Positions 28,487 to 38,021 are shown, numbered from the stretch's first letter. The stretch is DNA of 64,000 nt from Oligosphaera ethanolica (GCF_030814695.1 NZ_JAUSVL010000001.1:2578227-2642226), one strand, 5' to 3'. A program made the numbers and translations. Notes: generated by a model from the letters alone, not told the origin.

Positions 28487-30676
28487 CTACTTCAGGCCGA
28501 TGCGGCGGCGCGACCACCACAGGAGCAGTAGCGCGCCAGTCAAGACCGCAAAAAGCAGCCAGGACGACGTCATCGGCCGCGTCGTCGTCTGCATCGGCAC
28601 GCTCGAAGACAGCGGTACGCGTCGCGCACGCCGAAACTCTTCCGGCGCAAAGTATTCGCCGCCGCTGACTCGGGCGATGTCCCGCAGCAGCGCCTCGTTG
28701 AAGGCCGTGTCCTCAGCTTCGACGCCGCTCTGGCGGGCGACGAAGGACGTGCCGCTCTCCAATAGCGGCTGTTCTGGCAGGCGGACCTCGTACAGGACCT
28801 GGTGCTCGCCCGGCTGCGTGGGAATGTACAGCGCCGTGTAGCGGCCGACTTCGTCGGGCGCGGGCTCCATGGGAATCTGCCGCTCACTGCCGTCGGGCGC
28901 GGTGACGCGGGCGCTGACCTGCGCGTCCGGCGCGGGCAGGAAATCCGCGCCGAGCACGGAGACATCAATGGCGAGCTCGTCGCCGAGCGGCGCTTTCACG
29001 CCCCGGCAGTGCATGCGGAATTGCGGCTTGCCGACTTCGCCCAGCCAAGTGAGCAGGTGCGTCCAAAAGACCTGGTGCAGCTCATCGCGGCTGTTGTCGC
29101 CCAAGTGCCAGCGCCAGGTGCTTTCCACGGCCATGGTCGCAGCGCGGCCGGCGCCGTAGCCCTGCGCTGCCAGGGCCGGCATGCTTTGCGTGGCGTAGGG
29201 TAGGGCCAAGGCCACGCGCGCGGCGCGCTTCAAGTCGCCGGCGACCCACAGGGGCGTGTTGTGCGGCAGCCATAGCCCGCGGCCCGTGCGCAGAATGCCG
29301 GCAAAATCGCGGTTGAAGACAAAATCCGGATTGGGCTCCAGACGCAACGCCGGCACCACCACGCGCCCACCGGGCAGATGCTGCGGGATGATCGCCGCCA
29401 GCGCCGGCGGCAGCAGGTCCAGCGGTCCGCGCAGTAGCAGCCCGCCGCCCTTGTTGGCCACGAAGGACTCCAGCGCCGTGACGCCCTCGGCGCTGATGGC
29501 CGCCGCCGCGCGCGCATCCAGTATCACCGCGTGGAAATCCCGGTAGAACGCCGCTTTGTCGGGGAAGGCCGGGGTTTCTTTGCGCTGTTCGTCGTTCAGC
29601 CCCGAGTGATAAAAAGATCCCGGGCCCATCTGGATGATGGCCGAGAAGTGCAGCAGCTCGTTGTTTTCCGCCAGCAGGCGCAGGAAGCGCCATTCCCAGT
29701 CAAGGCCGCCGCCGAGGTAGAGCACCCGCAGCGTCGGCGGTTCCTGCACATCGACGCCGATGAAGTCGAGATCGTTGTCGGGCCGGCTGTCGCCAGATGT
29801 CGGCTGCAGGCGCAGCGCGTAGGTGTGGAAGCCGGGGTTGGCGGCGCTGAGGGTCAGCGCGGTGTCTACGCTGGCGTTGGCGGGCACGACGATAGTTTTT
29901 TCAGCCAGGACCATGCCGCGATCGGCCGCCGTGATCACGACGGTTTTGGCTTCGGGGAAGTGGTTGGTGACCGTGGCGTTGACGGCGAAGGACTGATCAC
30001 GCTGCACGCGGAGGCCGTCCTGCCGGGTGCTGATGCTCAGGTCCCAGGGCGCTCGCGCACTGCCGAAGCCCACGCAGGAAATGGGTATGCCCCTGGCGCG
30101 ATAGCGCTTGACCACTTCCATCGGCGGCTCGCCGCTGTTGCTGCGGCCATCGGAAAGCAGGACCACGGCGCCGAGGGCCAGGCCTTTTTCCGCATCGCTC
30201 AGCAACTGCTGCAGGGTATTGCCCAGGGCTGTGCGACCGGGCAGGGTCTCCAGCAGGGGCTGGCCGTCGGCGAAAGCCATGGCGTGGGTATCTTCGGCGA
30301 AACCGTAGTATTCCAACCGACCCTGGCTGGTCAGCGTGTCTAGCGCGGGCGGCCGCGCGGCGAGGACCTCGCCGAGGGCGTCACTGCGGGCCTGCCCCGC
30401 ACCACCGTCGCGCGTTTCCATGCTCAGGGACTGATCCGCGAGGACGACGCAACGGAAAGACCCCGCCTCCGGTGTGCGCAGTACCCGCATCGGCTGCATG
30501 AGCAGCAGCGCCGCCGCCAGCAGGGCGACGAGCCCGCAGACCAGCATGAACAGCCGGTACGAGCGGCCGATCTTGTCGCTGAACTGCCGATAGGACCAGG
30601 CCGTGATGGCGATCATGGCCAGCAGCCATAGCGCGATCAACCACCAGGGCATGGCTGGTTCCCAATGTGATATCAT
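28487..30676 (-). CDS. Membrane protein with VWA domain
   Basis: A 729-residue inner-membrane protein. Two helices open it (about 10-28 and 41-61). A von Willebrand A domain follows, with MIDAS residues Asp81, Ser83 and Ser85 in ADQSLSM and VVLLSDGRSNSG later. Next come beta-rich regions that resemble the glutamine-amidotransferase-like part of BatA-type proteins (VLYLGGGLDWEWRFLRLL, AVILDARAAAAISAEG, KGGGLLLRGPLDLL). A C-terminal helix near 705-722 leads to an RRR tail. Only the VWA fold is secure. It follows the large coiled-coil membrane protein gene by 60 bp, and the two probably form one complex, as in MoxR-linked clusters of PVC bacteria. Confidence 0.8.
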   Translation of the reverse strand: MISHWEPAMPWWLIALWLLAMIAITAWSYRQFSDKIGRSYRLFMLVCGLVALLAAALLLMQPMRVLRTPEAGSFRCVVLADQSLSMETRDGGAGQARSDALGEVLAARPPALDTLTSQGRLEYYGFAEDTHAMAFADGQPLLETLPGRTALGNTLQQLLSDAEKGLALGAVVLLSDGRSNSGEPPMEVVKRYRARGIPISCVGFGSARAPWDLSISTRQDGLRVQRDQSFAVNATVTNHFPEAKTVVITAADRGMVLAEKTIVVPANASVDTALTLSAANPGFHTYALRLQPTSGDSRPDNDLDFIGVDVQEPPTLRVLYLGGGLDWEWRFLRLLAENNELLHFSAIIQMGPGSFYHSGLNDEQRKETPAFPDKAAFYRDFHAVILDARAAAAISAEGVTALESFVANKGGGLLLRGPLDLLPPALAAIIPQHLPGGRVVVPALRLEPNPDFVFNRDFAGILRTGRGLWLPHNTPLWVAGDLKRAARVALALPYATQSMPALAAQGYGAGRAATMAVESTWRWHLGDNSRDELHQVFWTHLLTWLGEVGKPQFRMHCRGVKAPLGDELAIDVSVLGADFLPAPDAQVSARVTAPDGSERQIPMEPAPDEVGRYTALYIPTQPGEHQVLYEVRLPEQPLLESGTSFVARQSGVEAEDTAFNEALLRDIARVSGGEYFAPEEFRRARRVPLSSSVPMQTTTRPMTSSWLLFAVLTGALLLLWWSRRRIGLK

Positions 30677-30736
30677 GTCGTCCTGACCTTGAACTGCATT
30701 CGTCTCATCTCTTTCAGCGCAGCGGCCGCCCGCGCT

Positions 30737-33700
30737 CTATTCTCGCCCCAGGCTCTTGAAGTATTCCTCGACCAGCCGCTGGTACTTGGCCGGCGGGGGG
30801 CTGACTTGCCGGCGGATGGACAACTTGCGCTCCACCAGCAGCTTCTCCAAATGCTGCGCCAGCACGGCCGCAGCCGCACGGAAGCGCTCAATGGTTTCGG
30901 CGCCGGCGGCGCTGGGCGAGGCGTCGCCCGTCGGCAGGCGCAGGTCGTCGCTGAGCTGCTGCAGGCGCGGGTCTTTGCTGGCGTCGGCGAGCTGCTGCAG
31001 CATATCGGCGGCGCTCTGCCGGGCCTGGTCGATCTGTTGACTGGCGCGCTGCTGATTCTGGTCCTGCATGGCCTGGCTGACCTTCTCGGCCTGTTCGCCG
31101 AGTTGCTCAAGCGCTTCGCGTAGGTCATGTTCGCCGATTGGCGGCAGCTGCGCTGACGCGTTTTGCAGGTCCATGGCTAGCGCCTGCAGATAATTGGCGG
31201 CATCGACCTGGTCTTTGCGGGCGCGCTCATAGCGTTTGTAGAGCAGCGCGTTGATGGCTCGCTGCTGATGCGCGGGCAGCTCGCGCTGCCGGCTCTGCTC
31301 GGCGGCGGCGCGCAGTGCCTTGGCGGCTTCGGGATAATCGTCCTGCAGGCCTTCGGCGGCCTGGCTGATCGTCTGCATGAGCTCGTCGCTCTGCTTTTTG
31401 AGTTCGGCCTGCCGCTCGCGCATGTCCTTGGCAGCCGCGTCATCTGGCGGCTGGGGCGCCGCGGCGGCCTCGGCAGACGCCTGTGCGGCTTGCTGCTGCT
31501 GCTGCGAGAGCTGATCGGCCTGCTGGGCGAGCTGGGCGATCTGGTTGGCCGAGGCGTTGCGCAGGGCGTCTTCCAAAGCGCGGAGAGCGCTGACCAGCGC
31601 CGCGAGGGAGCGGGTACCGTGGATACCGCCGGTGCGCAGGTCGTCGCGCCCGAAGGCCTGTTGGCCATTGTCCATCTCGCGGGCGGCGCGATTGAGGGCC
31701 TCAGCGGCGTCCTTGCCTTCTGGCATGGCCTGCATGTCGCGGCGCAGGTCGCCGGTGTCATCGTGAAGCGTGCCCTGCTTGCCGGCCAGGGCGGGCGCCG
31801 ATGCGTCGGCGCGGCTGCTTTCGCGATTGATCTCTTCCTGCCGCCCGATCAGCCGCTGCAGCGCCTCGCGCTGTTTTTTCATGCGGTCGATCTTGGCCTG
31901 TTGGCTCTGCTGTTGTTGTTGCTGTTGCTGCTGGCTGTCCTGTGGTTGTTCCTGTTCTTCGCTTTCGCTTTCGCCCTGCTCTTTGCCGCTTTTGGCTTTT
32001 TTGCTGCGCATGGCATTTTTGACCATTTCATTTTCGATCTGGGTCAGCGCGGCCAGCGCCCGTTCCTGCGGGCCGATGCCTTCTTCCAGGAGTGTGCGTT
32101 CGACCATCTTGACGGCTTCAAGCAGACCCTGCGAGGCGCGGTCGAAGAGCGTCGTGAAGGGCTCGCCCATCATGCCCTGGGCTTCCTCCTGCATGTCGTG
32201 GAAGCGGCTGCGGACGTCCAGTTCGAGCTGTTTGAGATCGCGCAGGAGCTCGTTGCTGCTGCGCTCGCGCTCGGCGTCAACTTGCTGCATGGCGTCCCAA
32301 GTCAGGCGCAATAGTCGCTTGGCTTCTGCCAGTAGGTCCGAGATGTCACCCTTCTGCTCCTGGCCGTCATTGCCTTCGCCGTCGACAGTCTCGGGCTCCG
32401 GCCGCACCACGACGAAGAATATCTCCGTGCGCGCGGTCTGCGGGTCGGGCTGGCGGTTGTCAGCCACGACGACATAGCAGCTGAGGAGATCGCCGTCCTT
32501 GAGGCCCTCGGCCGGCAGATCCCACAACTCGGAATAATGCCATTCGAGCCCGGCAGGTGCGGTGCCGGTGGCGGGTGCGGTGCCGGTGGCGGGTGCGGTG
32601 CCGGTGGCAGGTGCGGTGCCGGTGGCGGGTGCGGTGCCGGTGGCGGGTGCGGTGCCGGTGGCGGGTGCGGTGTCGGTGGCGGGTGCGGTGCCGGTGGCGG
32701 GTGCGGTGCCGGTGGCGGGTGCGGTGCCGGTGGCGGGTGCGGTGTCGGTGGCGGGTGCGGTGCCGGTGGCGGGTGCGGTGCCGGTGCCGGGTGCCTGTCG
32801 AAGCGGCAGCTGGCGGCGTTCGCCGCCATTGATCGCGTAATGGAGGGTGAGTTGGGACAGGCCGAAATCGTCACCGGCGAAAAGCTCGAGTCGCAAGGAA
32901 TCGCCGGGCTTGACCTGCGAGTCGAGTGCTGGCTGACGCAGCTCGACAATCGGTGGCAGGTCGGGCTCGGCGGTGACCGTAAATGGCGCTTCGTGGCCCT
33001 CGCGGCCAGCGGCGTCCGTGAGGACGATCTGGCAGAGCGTGGTTTCGCGGATGACGTGGTCGATGTCCCACCAGCCGGTGTCGCCGCCATCGCTGGCGGC
33101 GGCTTTGAGCGGCAGGCGTTGCTCGCCGACGTGGAGTTGGGCCTGGCAGCCGTCGGGAATGCGCACCCGCAGGTGCAGGGTCTCGCCGCTGACGACCTTG
33201 AGATCCTGGAACGCGTCGTATTCCTGCGCTTCGCGACGGGTGTAGGGCAGGGGCCGTGTTGCCAGCAGCACTTCCAGGCAGCGTGGTGGCTCAAAGACCA
33301 CCAGGCGGTACCAGCGGCTGCGCAGGGCCGCCGTGCCGACGCGGTAGTGGACGTCGCGGGTGAGATCGTAGAAGGTGAACAGCATGCGCCCGTCCGCTGT
33401 CGCGGTCATGGGGCTGCGGTAGAGTTCGCCGTTGTCGCCTTCGCGGTAGTCGATCCACGCGTCCTTGTCCCAGCGCAGGACGTCGGCTTGTACGGCCGCG
33501 TCGCTGTGCGTGGGCAGCTCGTAGTTCCCTGGCTGCACCCGCAGACCGCTGCCGGCACCGCGCAAAAAGTCACCGAGGCCGTAACGGGCTTTTTGCACCA
33601 CCCGGCTATTGCCGGCGATGGTTAGTAGCAGGAGCACAGCGACAAATTGCGCCAGCAACCGCGGCAACCGCAGGTGCCGCCGGCGAAAATCGCTCCAGAA

Positions 33701-34150
33701 AAGCTCGTCAGTTGCGAAACGCCCCTGCATGTCCGCTAACAACTCGCTCTCGATGCCCCGCAGGGGCCGTTGCGAGCATTCCAGGCCGACTGCGCAGACA
33801 AAGGCGTCCATGAGCTCGGGCCGTTCGGCTTCCACCGCCAGCGCTAGCTGGTAATTGGTCGGGAGGCGTAGCACGGCGCGAACATGGCCGACGGCCAGCG
33901 CCAGCATCGTCGCCGTGAGCGCCAACACCATCGTCAGCGTCGCCAAGCCCTCGGTCAAACCGATCTGCCAGTCGCCCAAGGATAGCAACAGAGCCACCAC
34001 GGCCAGACCGCCAAAAGACCAGAGGACATTGCCAATAACCGCCCGCCACAACAACGCCCGACGCAGTGCGGTCAAACGCGGGCTTATTTTCCGGCTGGGG
34101 GTCGGTGAACTCATAGATCGGTCGCTATCCAAGGGGGCTCGTGTAGGCAT
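30737..34150 (-). CDS. Large membrane-anchored coiled-coil protein (DUF4175-like) with TAPATG repeats
   Basis: About 1137 residues. Two or three N-terminal helices (starting near residues 30, 60 and 165) are followed by a beta-rich region of roughly 300 residues. Then comes a hexapeptide repeat TAPATG/TAPATD, 12 full units, encoded by the array at 32554-32790. After that is a long Gln/Ala/Glu-rich helical part with QQQQQQQQQSQQ. The overall plan recalls DUF4175 proteins, for which no activity is known. ATG 34150 is used; ATG 34114 is an alternative and neither has a clear ribosome site. It is followed by the VWA gene. A periplasmic scaffold role is inference. Confidence 0.7.
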   Translation of the reverse strand: MPTRAPLDSDRSMSSPTPSRKISPRLTALRRALLWRAVIGNVLWSFGGLAVVALLLSLGDWQIGLTEGLATLTMVLALTATMLALAVGHVRAVLRLPTNYQLALAVEAERPELMDAFVCAVGLECSQRPLRGIESELLADMQGRFATDELFWSDFRRRHLRLPRLLAQFVAVLLLLTIAGNSRVVQKARYGLGDFLRGAGSGLRVQPGNYELPTHSDAAVQADVLRWDKDAWIDYREGDNGELYRSPMTATADGRMLFTFYDLTRDVHYRVGTAALRSRWYRLVVFEPPRCLEVLLATRPLPYTRREAQEYDAFQDLKVVSGETLHLRVRIPDGCQAQLHVGEQRLPLKAAASDGGDTGWWDIDHVIRETTLCQIVLTDAAGREGHEAPFTVTAEPDLPPIVELRQPALDSQVKPGDSLRLELFAGDDFGLSQLTLHYAINGGERRQLPLRQAPGTGTAPATGTAPATDTAPATGTAPATGTAPATGTAPATDTAPATGTAPATGTAPATGTAPATGTAPATGTAPATGTAPAGLEWHYSELWDLPAEGLKDGDLLSCYVVVADNRQPDPQTARTEIFFVVVRPEPETVDGEGNDGQEQKGDISDLLAEAKRLLRLTWDAMQQVDAERERSSNELLRDLKQLELDVRSRFHDMQEEAQGMMGEPFTTLFDRASQGLLEAVKMVERTLLEEGIGPQERALAALTQIENEMVKNAMRSKKAKSGKEQGESESEEQEQPQDSQQQQQQQQQSQQAKIDRMKKQREALQRLIGRQEEINRESSRADASAPALAGKQGTLHDDTGDLRRDMQAMPEGKDAAEALNRAAREMDNGQQAFGRDDLRTGGIHGTRSLAALVSALRALEDALRNASANQIAQLAQQADQLSQQQQQAAQASAEAAAAPQPPDDAAAKDMRERQAELKKQSDELMQTISQAAEGLQDDYPEAAKALRAAAEQSRQRELPAHQQRAINALLYKRYERARKDQVDAANYLQALAMDLQNASAQLPPIGEHDLREALEQLGEQAEKVSQAMQDQNQQRASQQIDQARQSAADMLQQLADASKDPRLQQLSDDLRLPTGDASPSAAGAETIERFRAAAAVLAQHLEKLLVERKLSIRRQVSPPPAKYQRLVEEYFKSLGRE
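32554..32790. repeat. In-frame 18-bp tandem repeat inside the coiled-coil protein gene
   Basis: About 13 copies of an 18-bp unit (plus strand GGTGCGGTGCCGGTGGCG, with T for C in some units) that encodes TAPATG on the minus strand. Two units carry a G-to-D change from GGTGTCGG. Because the unit is a multiple of three, copy number can change without breaking the frame. It forms a Pro/Thr/Ala linker between two domains. Confidence 0.9.
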
Positions 34151-34562
34151 CGCCGCCAAGATGCAAATTGGCCGGCCGCAAAAAGCCTAATATAGCCCGA
34201 CAGCGGGCCCGACTGGGGCTTAGGAGCAGGATTTTTGCGATAAGCACTCGGGGCGGGAGTGGGAGAGGGGAGGAGGGAGGAGGATGGAGGATGGTGGATG
34301 GTGGATGGGACGTATGGGACGTATGGGACGTATGGGACGGAGGGGTTGCCTGGCCTGCGGGTTGCCTGGCCTGCGGGTTGCCTGGCCTGCGGGTTGCCTG
34401 GCCTGCGGGTTGCCTGGCCTGCGGGTTGCCTGGCCTGCGGGTTGCCTGGCCTGCGGGTTGCCTGGCCTGCGGGTTGCCTGGCCTGCGGGTTGCCTGGCCT
34501 GCGGGTTGCCTGGCCTGTGGGTTGCCTGGCCTGCGGGTTGCCTGGCCTGCGGGTTGCCTGGC
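34151..34562. repeat. Gap with 16-bp and 9-bp tandem repeats
   Basis: The 16-bp unit GTTGCCTGGCCTGCGG is repeated head to tail from 34345, with 13 near-perfect copies (one G-to-T change near 34518). A 14th diverged copy at 34553-34568 overlaps the stop codon of the kinase gene. Just before it, the 9-bp unit GGGACGTAT occurs three to four times (34307-34340), preceded by GGAGGATGG-type runs from 34265. No gene is seen. Frames through the array give only low-complexity peptides. Confidence 0.9.
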
Positions 34563-36257
34563 CTACAGGTCGCTGATGAACACATCTTTGATCTGGACCA
34601 AGGCGCTGTTGTCCACTTCGACAGCGAAGTTGCAGCTCTGGATGGGCGGGTTGAGGTGGGCGACGCCGGCAATTTTGCCGTCGAGATAGAGCACCAGGCG
34701 ATTATATTCCAGGCTGAAATCGCAGGCGAGCCACTCCATGGCTTTGCGCTCCGGCAAAAAACCGATGGGGATATTCTGGCGGTCGCTGACCGCTCGGTAC
34801 AGGCTGCGCCACGTTGCGTTACGCTTCCAGGTGAGCCGGCAACGTTCCCCACTCAGGTCGTAGAGATAGCAGGAAACCTTGCCTGTGGAGGGCAGGCGTA
34901 TTTTGATATGCAGGGACTGGCCGTTAATGAGCGCCTGCCGGAGTTCCAGGGGCTTGTGGCTCATCATGCCCGTCAATACCGCCGTGTCGCTCTCGGCGTC
35001 GCGCTGTTGGCAGGACCAGTCGCTGCGATTGCCGTTCCAAAAATACAGGGACGACGCCAGTGATATCTGCTTGGCCTCAAAATAGCGGCTGCGGATGTGC
35101 TTTTCGGCGGGATAGAGCCCCGCCAGGCATATCAGCAAGCCCAGGCCAATGCTTACCGACCGCCACAGATTCAGCTTGCGCTTCTCGACACTGTTGACGC
35201 GCAGATACTCGACATCGAAGGCCGACAGCACCTTCTCCAAATCCAGCATCAGGTCGTGGTAGTTGCTGTAGCGCTCATCAGGCTCCGCACGGCCCATTTT
35301 GAGCAGAATCTGCGCAAAGGCACCGGATATCTTCGCGCCGACCAGCCGCGGATCGGGAATGTCATGCTGGATTTTGCACTCAATCAGCTTCGCGCGATCT
35401 TTTTCCAAAAACGGCGGTGATTGGGTGAGGAGGAAGTACGCCGTGGAAGCCAGCGAGTAAATGTCGGCTCGGAAGTCGACGTTTTCCCAGGCATAGACTT
35501 GCTCTGGCGCCATGTAGGTCGGACTGCCCAGCACGCTGTTGCTGTTGCCATTGCCGTTGTTCTGGTCGGCTGCCGCCGGGCTAGTGCCCTCGGCGGCGTT
35601 GGCCAGGACCGTTTTGTGCTGCGAGATGCCAAAATCACAGATGGTGACCCGCGTCTGCGTGTCGGCAAAGATCTCGGCGAAGGTCCGCGGCGGCTGTGTT
35701 TTGTCCCAGAACAGCATCAAATTGTCCGGCTTGAGATCGCGATGGGTGAAGCCCTTGGCGTGAATGTAGGACAGGCCCTTGACCACGTCCAGCATGATCC
35801 GCGCCACCACCGGCTCCGGTAAATTGCCGAGACGCAGGACCAGATCACGCACTGTGAGCTGGCCGGGGATGTACTCCATGATCAAGAAAACGCCCTGGTC
35901 CGTCGTCATGATGTCATGGCAGCCCACGACATTGGGGTGGTTCAGGGCCGCCAGGGTCACGGCTTCGCGCAGGAGTTTCTCCACAAACTCCGGATTGGCC
36001 GCCACGGCCTTGTTGAGCATTTTGACGGCGACCAGGCGATCGAGGCGCTTCTGCTTGGCCAGGAATACCGCGCCCATGCCGCCGCGGCCAAGGCGGGAGA
36101 TCATCTGGCAATCCGGCAAGGTCAGCTGCTCTTCGTCGCAGGTCAGGGTTTTGCCGGGTACAATGCAGCCCTGATCGTCATATGATATGACATCAGTTTT
36201 ATCTCGGACTATCGCCGTCTCGCCAGCGGCAGGCTGAGTTTGGGCTGCTATATCCAT
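34563..36257 (-). CDS. Hanks-type Ser/Thr protein kinase with one membrane helix
   Basis: A 564-residue receptor-like kinase. The catalytic domain has the glycine loop LGRGGMGAVFL, Lys in VAVKML, HRDLKPDNLM near 171, CDFGIS near 207 and YMAPEQ. An insert rich in Asn/Gly (NNGNGNSNS) sits in the activation region. A helix, SVSIGLGLLICLAGLYPA, near 367-384 leads to an outer domain of about 180 residues with beta-sandwich character and no family I can name. The frame extends to a GTG at 36320, but a promoter would place that start at the mRNA end, so ATG 36257 is chosen. The 3' end runs into a 16-bp repeat array. Confidence 0.9.
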   Translation of the reverse strand: MDIAAQTQPAAGETAIVRDKTDVISYDDQGCIVPGKTLTCDEEQLTLPDCQMISRLGRGGMGAVFLAKQKRLDRLVAVKMLNKAVAANPEFVEKLLREAVTLAALNHPNVVGCHDIMTTDQGVFLIMEYIPGQLTVRDLVLRLGNLPEPVVARIMLDVVKGLSYIHAKGFTHRDLKPDNLMLFWDKTQPPRTFAEIFADTQTRVTICDFGISQHKTVLANAAEGTSPAAADQNNGNGNSNSVLGSPTYMAPEQVYAWENVDFRADIYSLASTAYFLLTQSPPFLEKDRAKLIECKIQHDIPDPRLVGAKISGAFAQILLKMGRAEPDERYSNYHDLMLDLEKVLSAFDVEYLRVNSVEKRKLNLWRSVSIGLGLLICLAGLYPAEKHIRSRYFEAKQISLASSLYFWNGNRSDWSCQQRDAESDTAVLTGMMSHKPLELRQALINGQSLHIKIRLPSTGKVSCYLYDLSGERCRLTWKRNATWRSLYRAVSDRQNIPIGFLPERKAMEWLACDFSLEYNRLVLYLDGKIAGVAHLNPPIQSCNFAVEVDNSALVQIKDVFISDL

Positions 36258-36335
36258 GTCGTCTTTGTCGATTTCGCCATCGTATTTTGTTCTTCCCCCC
36301 CTCCGACGACTGACAGACACGTCAGAACGTAGCTA

Positions 36336-36364
36336 ATTTTACCCTAATATCACGCAAAAAACAA
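36336..36364 (-). promoter_or_regulatory. Probable promoter of the Ser/Thr kinase gene
   Basis: Reading the minus strand, TTGTTT (36364-36359) and TAAAAT (36341-36336) are separated by exactly 17 bases. This lies in an AT-rich stretch about 80 bases before ATG 36257. This is the best sigma-70-like promoter in the window. Confidence 0.6.
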
Positions 36365-36397
36365 GAGCATTAGCCGTAAATAGGACTTATATTCGCA

Positions 36398-36857
36398 ATC
36401 GGTCAGTTATTGATATCCAAAACTGTGGTGCTTCTACGAGGCACTGTCTGTTGGCAGGCAGCGTCCCCAGGCTGAAGCCTGGGGCTAAGCATGGTTAAGC
36501 GCCTACGGCGCAAAAACATGGACATTGAATGATGGTGGTTATCTGGCCGAATCAGACAAAGCAAGTCGTCTGATCGGCCAAGTTCGGCCCGGAGGGCCGG
36601 ACCATGCATAACCCCTGGTGAGGCGCCCGGAGGGCGCCGCAACCAGGGGTGTGACAACAACTTAAAATTGCGCCTGGAGGGCGCCACATTGGCTTAACAC
36701 GTTGCGTTTCACCGCGCCGTCGCATGAGGTCGTTACCTCACCTGACCTCCAAACAGCCGCACGTCACTGTTGCTTGATGGCGTCTCGCCTCTTCTATGCC
36801 CTGCGAGTGCTGATAACACGACCAAGCGTGGACGGTTGTTATCAATCACTGACCGAT
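36398..36857. repeat. MITE-like insert with 17-bp inverted end motifs
   Basis: The left end ATCGGTCAGTTATTGAT (36398-36414) and right end ATCAATCACTGACCGAT (36841-36857) are near-perfect inverted copies. Inside are a 96-bp block also found at 49280-49375 (stem CCCCAGGC/GCCTGGGG), and a nested stem ACCCCTGGT/ACCAGGGGT (36611-36650) around GGCGCCC/GGGCGCC. ATATTCG occurs just outside both ends (36389-36395 and 36863-36869), a possible but inexact target duplication. No protein is encoded. The same end motif bounds 56661-57129. Confidence 0.6.
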
Positions 36858-36977
36858 TACTGATATTCGAAGACCGGTTGATGCTTATTGGGCCTCTCGG
36901 AACGGTGCTCCCGTTAGCGGGCACCCCATCTCCAGGCGCTTTTTCGTAATCCAAAAAACAAAGCCAGGACAGCGACT

Positions 36978-38021
36978 ATGCCCCAGAAGAAAATCATCAC
37001 CATCGTCGGCGCCGGCATGATGGGCTCCGCCATGGCCACACCCGCTCGGGACAACGGCCACGCCGTCCGTCTTGTCGGCACGCCCTTGGACGACCACATC
37101 ATCAGCCGCGCCCGGTATGACGGCTATCACCCGACGCTGAAAGAGCAGCTGCCGGGCGGCATCGAGTTTTACACTGTCGCCGATTTGGCCACCGCCATGG
37201 CTGGCGCGGACTTGATCATCGGCGGCGTCAGCAGCTTTGGTGTCGACTGGTTCAGCGAGAAAGTCCTGCCCTTGCTGCAGCCGGGGCAGAATGTGCTTTC
37301 GGTCACCAAGGGCCTGCAGGATTACCCCGACGGCCGGTTGCGGCCCTTCCCCGAGCTGCTTGCCGAACGTCTGCCGGCGGCCCTGCGCGGCCGCATCAGC
37401 TTCAGCGCCATCGGCGGCCCCTGCACCAGCTACGAGCTGGCCCGGCGCCGGCAAACCATGGTGTACTTTTGCGGCACCGACGCCGCAGCGGTCGCGACCG
37501 CCAGGGACCTGCTGGCGACGGCGTATTATCACATCACGCCGACGGCTGACGTGCTTGGCCTGGAATGCTGCGTGGCGATGAAGAACGCCTACGCGCTGGG
37601 CGTGTCCATGGCCATTGGCCTCTGGGGTGGTGCCGATGAACGCCAGGGCTTCAATCCCCAGGCCGCGCTTTTTGGCCAGAGCTGCCGGGAAGTCACCCGC
37701 CTCATCCGCCATCTCGGCGCCGATACCGATCTAGTCGCGAACATCCCCTTCGCCGGCGATCTCTACGTGACCATCTTCGGCGGCCGCACGCGCCGGCTGG
37801 GCACGCTCCTTGGCCAGGGCAAAAGCATGGTCGAAGCCGAGGCCATGCTGTCGGGTGTCACCCTGGAATCCGTCGCCATTACCCGCCGCGTGGTCGCGGC
37901 TTTGCGGGCCCTGGGCGCCGCTGGCAAAGTCCAGCTGGCGGACTACCCGCTGCTCATGCATATTGACGACGTCATCAACGATAGGCGCCCCGCCGCCCTG
38001 CCATGGGACGCACTACGCTGA
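36978..38021 (+). CDS. gpsA: NAD(P)-dependent glycerol-3-phosphate dehydrogenase-like protein
   Basis: A 347-residue dehydrogenase that should reduce dihydroxyacetone phosphate to sn-glycerol 3-phosphate for phospholipids. It begins with the Rossmann motif GAGMMGSAMA and has SVTKGLQ, GGPCTSYELA, and MKNAYALGVSMAIGL with the catalytic Lys. Next is AGDLYVTIFGGRTRRLG, a divergent form of the usual GDL..TC.S..SRN.R.G site. Several positions differ from typical GpsA (for example R in place of N after SR), so it may be a distant paralogue with altered specificity. CCAGGACAG precedes the ATG. The GH5 gene follows 70 bp later. Confidence 0.75.
   Translation: MPQKKIITIVGAGMMGSAMATPARDNGHAVRLVGTPLDDHIISRARYDGYHPTLKEQLPGGIEFYTVADLATAMAGADLIIGGVSSFGVDWFSEKVLPLLQPGQNVLSVTKGLQDYPDGRLRPFPELLAERLPAALRGRISFSAIGGPCTSYELARRRQTMVYFCGTDAAAVATARDLLATAYYHITPTADVLGLECCVAMKNAYALGVSMAIGLWGGADERQGFNPQAALFGQSCREVTRLIRHLGADTDLVANIPFAGDLYVTIFGGRTRRLGTLLGQGKSMVEAEAMLSGVTLESVAITRRVVAALRALGAAGKVQLADYPLLMHIDDVINDRRPAALPWDALR

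Noticed and set aside
32537..33625. Gly/Cys-rich plus-strand frame over the coiled-coil protein gene
   Set aside because: It is the antisense reading of the 18-bp repeat and has no ribosome site or family signal.
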